Assembly: GCA_002495065.1 (NCBI GenBank)
Contig: DADT01000031.1
Coordinates: forward strand, 129,765 to 136,866
Length of the DNA: 7,102 nucleotides
Origin: Methanoregula sp. UBA471
GTDB lineage: Archaea; Halobacteriota; Methanomicrobia; Methanomicrobiales; Methanospirillaceae
Direction of reading: 5' to 3'
Under the pieces are notes generated by a model that did not search any database, was not told the origin of the DNA, and worked only from the letters and a program-made list of their open reading frames with translations. The translations under genes were made by a program, and so were the position numbers. This document shows positions 4,589 through 7,102 of this stretch, piece by piece. The first letter of the stretch is position 1. Each line of letters begins with the position of its first letter.

Positions 4589-4975
4589 TTACGGGATGGT
4601 ATTGCGGGGAATGGCTGATTCCAGGGCAGCATGAATATCTTCGTCCCTGAATGGTTTACTGATAAAACCGTCGGCAGGTATCTTTTTTGCCCGTTCAAGA
4701 TCTTCTGCCCTGTCAGAAGATGTGAGAAAAATTATCGGAATCGGACCTGACTTTTTCATTGCAATAGCTGCATCAATCCCATCGGTATGACCGTTAAGGA
4801 TGATATCCATAAGGACAGCATCGGGTTTCTTTTTTTTGACAAAATCAATAGCAGCTTCGCCGGACGCTACTTTCCCACAAACTGCATATCCCAAAGAAAG
4901 AAGGCACATTTCGATGACCTGCTGGAGGATGATATTATCTTCAACAATAAGGATCTCGAGGATTTCAGGTATCAT
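4589..4975 (-). CDS. Stand-alone CheY-like response regulator receiver
   Basis: This 128-residue protein is a single receiver domain with no output domain. It accepts phosphate from a histidine kinase and signals by changing its surface. All key residues are present, counted from this start: acidic pair Glu12-Asp13 (LIVEDN), phosphoacceptor Asp57 (AVLMDIIL), Thr85 (IIFLTSS) and Lys107 (FISKPF). The motif MDIILNGHTDGIDAA is typical of the stand-alone receivers that accompany methanogen PAS-type histidine kinases. No kinase is in the window, so its partner is encoded elsewhere. An upstream in-frame ATG at 5008 is possible. I prefer 4975 because GGAG lies nine bases before it, and the TATA-like box at 5021-5030 would place transcription start near 5000, downstream of the 5008 codon. 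The function is certain at domain level; the pathway is unknown. Confidence 0.93.
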   Translation of the reverse strand: MIPEILEILIVEDNIILQQVIEMCLLSLGYAVCGKVASGEAAIDFVKKKKPDAVLMDIILNGHTDGIDAAIAMKKSGPIPIIFLTSSDRAEDLERAKKIPADGFISKPFRDEDIHAALESAIPRNTIP

Positions 4976-5020
4976 TAAAAAATTCTCCAGGGGGTCGTTG
5001 TTTACCATTAAAATAAGAGC

Positions 5021-5030
5021 CTATAAATTA
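5021..5030 (-). promoter_or_regulatory. TATA-like box of the receiver gene
   Basis: The minus strand reads TAATTTATAG. The expected start of transcription, about 25 bases on, gives a leader of about 25 bases with the GGAG site at 4985-4988. This supports the shorter protein start. Confidence 0.4.
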
Positions 5031-5409
5031 TTTTTTATTTAATTTTTTCGTGTTATAAAACCGCATACCATTCATGATTGTTTTTGCGTGTCGGGAAAAG
5101 GTAAGACATATCCGGTTCTCCACGGGAAATAATGGGGTTTTTATACTGTATGAGGAAAAACTTGAGATGGTGGACAAAATCCCTTAGAAAAATCCTGGTG
5201 TAAAAGAAGAGAATTCCTGATGTACCTGGAAAGAAAAACCATTGCCCGCAAACTCCCCCATTCCCAAAAACTCTCTCCCAAAAACCACCACCCCCGAAAC
5301 AGCCTTTTTTCCGTTTCCGGGTACTCCAGCCCATGAAAAAGGAGATCCGCCAGCCAAAAGGGAATATTAAGGCCGGTTTTTCTCCCCGCAAAACAGGTGA
5401 TTCCGGATT
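5031..5409. other. Gene-free stretch, skewed composition
   Basis: No gene is recognised. The minus strand is open over long distances in two frames (for example 5391 to 5053), but the translations are rich in Phe, Trp and Gly and show no domain or ribosome site. The centre (5245-5300) is strongly C-rich on the plus strand and contains TCCCAAAAAC twice, 14 bases apart. The stretch lies between the receiver gene and the PEF-CTERM relic and may be decayed sequence. Confidence 0.45.
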
Positions 5410-5640
5410 CTATGCGAAAATATACGTTATCCGAAAATATAGGGTCATAAGTGCCCCAATAAGACCGGTTACCCGGGACAGGCAGAACATCGAATATGCC
5501 CTGATTGAGCCCTGATTGCCATTTTGAGCCTGATTTGATAAATAGGGGAGAGCTGGTCCAAAAAGGGGGTTGCAGGCAAAAATCAACGGGATGAAAAGAC
5601 GGAAACACAAACCAGTGAACACACTTCAGGCCAGCCAAAT
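5410..5640 (-). pseudogene. Probable decayed PEF-CTERM protein gene
   Basis: The minus-strand translation contains LFGPALPYLSNQAQNG, then MFCLSRVTGLIGALM. The intact PEF-CTERM protein of this window has LEGPGLMTGHAQSMQ, then TFALPAGMVIGLVGAIL. The order and spacing agree, with small gaps. At DNA level GGTCTTATTGGGGC (5453-5466) matches GGTCTTGTTGGAGC (1977-1990) at 12 of 14 bases. Just before, another frame gives VDFCLQP, like VFDFTLEG, so a frameshift at the C5T5 run is likely. The PEF motif itself is lost (AYSMF in its place) and so is the basic end. No signal peptide is found. I read this as the C-terminal third of a dead paralogue. The similarity is short, and chance resemblance of hydrophobic sequence is the main alternative. 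Confidence 0.45.
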
Positions 5641-5660
5641 CCGGAAAAAGAGGATACTTT

Positions 5661-5909
5661 TTATTGGTTAATACAGAGGCGATCAATGACGAGCCGGTGT
5701 CTTATAAATATATCACATCCCAGGCAAAAGCACTTGGCAAATTTAACCTTTGAGGGAATCTCTGATTTTCCCCGGGCACAGAAGAGTGCAGCGGGAGGAT
5801 AGTCTGCAAGCTTGTTCTCCCTGAATGTCGGACACATTTTACAAATACACTGTTCCAGGTTTTCTTCAGTATCATCCACGCTCTGAGTATCATCCTTGGG
5901 TGTTTTCAT
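5661..5909 (-). CDS. DUF2769-type cysteine-rich protein
   Basis: This 82-residue protein has eight cysteines in two matched sets: CxCxxC at 21-26 with Cys44, and CxCxxC at 60-65 with Cys79. The motifs CICKMCPTF, ALFCARGKS and CFCLGCDIF are those of the DUF2769 proteins common in methanogens and some anaerobic bacteria. Each set could hold one metal ion or iron-sulfur cluster, so the protein looks like an internal duplication with two sites. The N-terminal 20 residues are polar and acidic. There is no signal peptide, so a cytoplasmic place is likely. The function of the family is unknown. The second set departs slightly from the usual CP after the motif (CD here). No clear ribosome site precedes the ATG. 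TATGATAT about 20-27 bases upstream could be a TATA box for a leaderless or very short-leader mRNA. Confidence 0.82.
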   Translation of the reverse strand: MKTPKDDTQSVDDTEENLEQCICKMCPTFRENKLADYPPAALFCARGKSEIPSKVKFAKCFCLGCDIFIRHRLVIDRLCINQ

Positions 5910-5978
5910 GATACGTTCACAACACAGGATATCATAAGGAGAGATTAATATCCTTCCCGGGCATCATCCCTTTAATTC

Positions 5979-5998
5979 GTACAAGTATTATCGTACAA
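5979..5998. promoter_or_regulatory. Paired CGTACAA repeats, possible operator
   Basis: Two copies of CGTACAA are spaced 13 bases apart; each contains the palindrome GTAC. The site lies upstream of the likely TATA box of the DUF2769 gene. Binding by a dimeric regulator is possible but unproven. Confidence 0.25.
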
Positions 5999-6302
5999 TT
6001 CGTAACCCGGCAGAACCGTGTTGTATCCGTGCCCTCTTCTCCCAAAGGACAACCTGCCTGTCGCATCGAACCTTCACAATCCGCTCACCAGAAATCGGGA
6101 AAAACTGCCACCTTTTCCCGGGAGAGAGTACCCTGATTTCACGGGATATGAGAGTGATTTTTTAGTATACTCAGAAGTATCCTGACGTAACGGCAAGACA
6201 ACATATGGTATACAGGCACAAGGGGAAGTACGATTACCTTTTTATCGTTTGGAAGAATTCATCAGCATATTCTCTCATCGTGCTTGCAATGGAAGGATCA
6301 TT

Positions 6303-6309
6303 AGGAGGT
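6303..6309 (+). promoter_or_regulatory. Ribosome binding site of the DUF1801 gene
   Basis: AGGAGGT lies five bases before the ATG at 6315. It decides the start against the longer open frame that reaches back to 6249. Confidence 0.75.
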
Positions 6310-6314
6310 ACCGT

Positions 6315-6710
6315 ATGAAAAAACCAACAAAACCAACAACTCCCCGTCAACCACAGCCCGGCCCTCACGAGGATAAGGCTGACGGGGAAAGCGCCGTGCT
6401 CGCGACGATCGCTGCGATGCCGGAACCGGATCGCGTCATAGCCGGGCGGCTCCATGCCATCATCAAAGCCAGTGCGCCGGTCCTCTCGCCGAGACTCTGG
6501 TACGGGATGCCCGCGTATGCCAGGGACGGCAGGGTAGTCTGCTTCTTCCAGAGCATGGAGAAATTCAGGACGAGGTACGCGACATTCGGCTTCATGCACG
6601 AGGCGAACCTCGACGAGGGTAACATGTGGCCGACCGCCTTTGCGCTGAAGGAGCTGACTCCCGCCGAAGAGGCAGGGATCGCTGCGCTCGTGAAGAAAGC
6701 GGTGAGCTGA
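6315..6710 (+). CDS. DUF1801 (YdhG-like) domain protein
   Basis: This 131-residue protein belongs to the DUF1801 family, whose fold is shared with YdhG and frataxin-like proteins. The conserved stretch is visible: VIAGRLHAIIKASAP (about 41-55), the hallmark LWYGMPAYAR (61-70), VVCFFQSMEKFRTRYATFGF (74-93), and NMWPTAFALKELTP (103-116). The length is normal. The first 25 residues form a Lys/Pro/Gln-rich tail without predicted structure. Members have been linked to iron handling in some bacteria, but the family as a whole is uncharacterised and I do not assign a function. The start is fixed by AGGAGGT five bases upstream. The gene is clearly richer in GC, with GC-rich third positions, than the AT-rich stretches to its left. 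That may reflect typical host coding sequence amid decayed DNA rather than transfer. It is a single gene, convergent with the one at the right edge. Confidence 0.87.
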   Translation: MKKPTKPTTPRQPQPGPHEDKADGESAVLATIAAMPEPDRVIAGRLHAIIKASAPVLSPRLWYGMPAYARDGRVVCFFQSMEKFRTRYATFGFMHEANLDEGNMWPTAFALKELTPAEEAGIAALVKKAVS

Positions 6711-6912
6711 GGACTTTAAGCCGCCAACGGGCCCGGGACAGGAGTCGCAGCGATGTTATCCGGATAAAACCTGAGAGCGTTGTCGCGGTAGTTGAGAAAA
6801 ATCCTTCATGCTGGGACCCGTTCCGGACGTTCTCGTATCATGTCCGGCATGAGTCATAAGGGATGTCCTGATTTGGGTCAGAGGGGAAAAAAGATACTGG
6901 CTGGGGGGTGGT
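6711..6912. other. Convergent intergenic region
   Basis: No gene is recognised between the two convergent genes. It holds a near-palindrome (CATGTCCGGCATG, 6839-6851) and the A6/T6 tract that probably ends the minus-strand gene. Confidence 0.4.
6887..6892 (-). terminator. T6 tract after the right-edge gene
   Basis: AAAAAA on the plus strand gives T6 followed by CCCC on the minus strand, about 20 bases past the stop of the minus-strand gene. A U-tract terminator is likely. Confidence 0.35.
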
Positions 6913-7098
6913 TCACTGGCCCTGGGCCTGGAAGAGCCCGCCCATATAGCGGAACTGTGCTCCCAGGAATTCAGCGAAACCAGCCAGGATATCCTGACCA
7001 TTCCCTTTGCTGATGCCGAACCGGTTCTGAACCTGATCAGCTGATCCATCCTGCTGCCGGGCGGAATCAGAATCCAGCCGGATCTGGTCTCGGGTCAT
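6913..7098 (-). CDS. Small glutamine-rich hypothetical protein, possibly partial
   Basis: The minus strand encodes 61 residues starting MTRDQIRLDSDSARQQDGSA and ending RYMGGLFQAQGQ. The codons (CAG, ATC, TTC, CTG, CGG) are those of the neighbouring well-expressed genes, supporting real coding. The segment GQDILAGFAEFLGAQFRYMGGLF alternates small and large hydrophobic residues and looks like a pair of amphipathic helices. There is no cysteine, signal peptide or known motif, and I do not recognise the family. The frame stays open to the window edge (one further codon, Asn), so the Met at 7098 may be internal and the gene longer. The stop is followed by a T6 tract. Confidence 0.55.
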   Translation of the reverse strand: MTRDQIRLDSDSARQQDGSADQVQNRFGISKGNGQDILAGFAEFLGAQFRYMGGLFQAQGQ

Positions 7099-7102
7099 AT
7101 TC

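Larger units (their letters stand above)
5910..6314. other. Non-coding stretch between divergent genes
   Basis: This is the shared upstream region of the DUF2769 (minus) and DUF1801 (plus) genes. It contains CGTACAA twice, 13 bases apart (5979-5985 and 5992-5998), about 70-90 bases upstream of the DUF2769 start. It also has a small inverted repeat ATACT-CAGA-AGTAT (6167-6180). A 37-codon plus-strand ORF (6205-6318) overlaps the DUF1801 start as ATGA; it is unrecognised and may be chance. Confidence 0.5.

Noticed and set aside
5141..5686. Minus-strand 181-codon ORF
   Set aside because: Phe/Trp/Pro-rich translation without a motif; the adjacent frame carries the PEF-CTERM similarity, and there is no ribosome site.
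3914..6882. 12-base match ATTTGGGTCAGA near 3915 and 6871
   Set aside because: One or a few 12-base matches are expected by chance in a window of this length.
1..7102. CRISPR array, integrase, transposase or complete tRNA
   Set aside because: No regularly spaced repeats, no such protein motifs and no complete cloverleaf were found on either strand.

Overview
The window looks like an accessory, partly decayed stretch of a methanogenic archaeon's chromosome, probably Methanomicrobiales (Methanoregula-like). This taxonomic call is inference. It rests on an archaeal PEF-CTERM surface protein with an archaeosortase-type C-terminal signal, a cysteine-rich DUF2769 protein, a DUF5320-type glycine-rich small protein, AT-rich TATA-like boxes upstream of several starts, GGAGG-type ribosome sites, and oligo-T tracts just after several genes. 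Coding density is low: about half the window has no intact gene, and three separate gene relics can be read.

Layout. Bases 1-432: a short DUF5320-like gene on the minus strand, with a possible 22-codon ORF and an oligo-T tract after it. Bases 433-798: a non-coding stretch holding a 144-bp MITE-like unit bounded by 16-bp inverted repeats, then the promoter of a small plus-strand antitoxin-like gene (799-999). The antitoxin is followed after one base by a frameshifted, stop-containing RelE-type toxin relic (1001-1132). Bases 1133-1672: a hairpin, a small four-cysteine protein (1403-1621) and its T-tract. Bases 1670-3074: two direct repeats shaped like the 3' end of a tRNA gene (probably tRNA-Leu) bracket a minus-strand PEF-CTERM surface protein, its promoter and its terminator. 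Bases 3159-3527: a pyridoxamine 5'-phosphate oxidase-like gene broken by two compensating frameshifts. Bases 3528-4038: no intact gene, two hairpins. Bases 4039-4413: a SnoaL/NTF2-like protein. Bases 4589-4975: a stand-alone CheY-like receiver. Bases 5009-5409: no gene recognised. Bases 5410-5640: a probable second, decayed PEF-CTERM gene. Bases 5661-5909: a DUF2769 protein with eight cysteines in two matched sets. Bases 5910-6314: non-coding with short repeats. Bases 6315-6710: a DUF1801 protein. Bases 6913-7098: a small glutamine-rich hypothetical gene that may continue past the window edge.

The genes do not form one pathway. Most are single genes with their own promoter. The themes are surface display (one live and one apparently dead PEF-CTERM gene), small metal-binding cysteine proteins, and the residue of mobile or addictive DNA (MITE-like unit, orphan antitoxin, tRNA-derived repeats). 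No integrase, transposase, archaeosortase or CRISPR array was found. The most interesting observations are the tRNA-3'-end repeats bracketing the PEF-CTERM gene, the MITE-like unit, and the orphan antitoxin beside its dead toxin. I did not find a convincing new multi-gene system.
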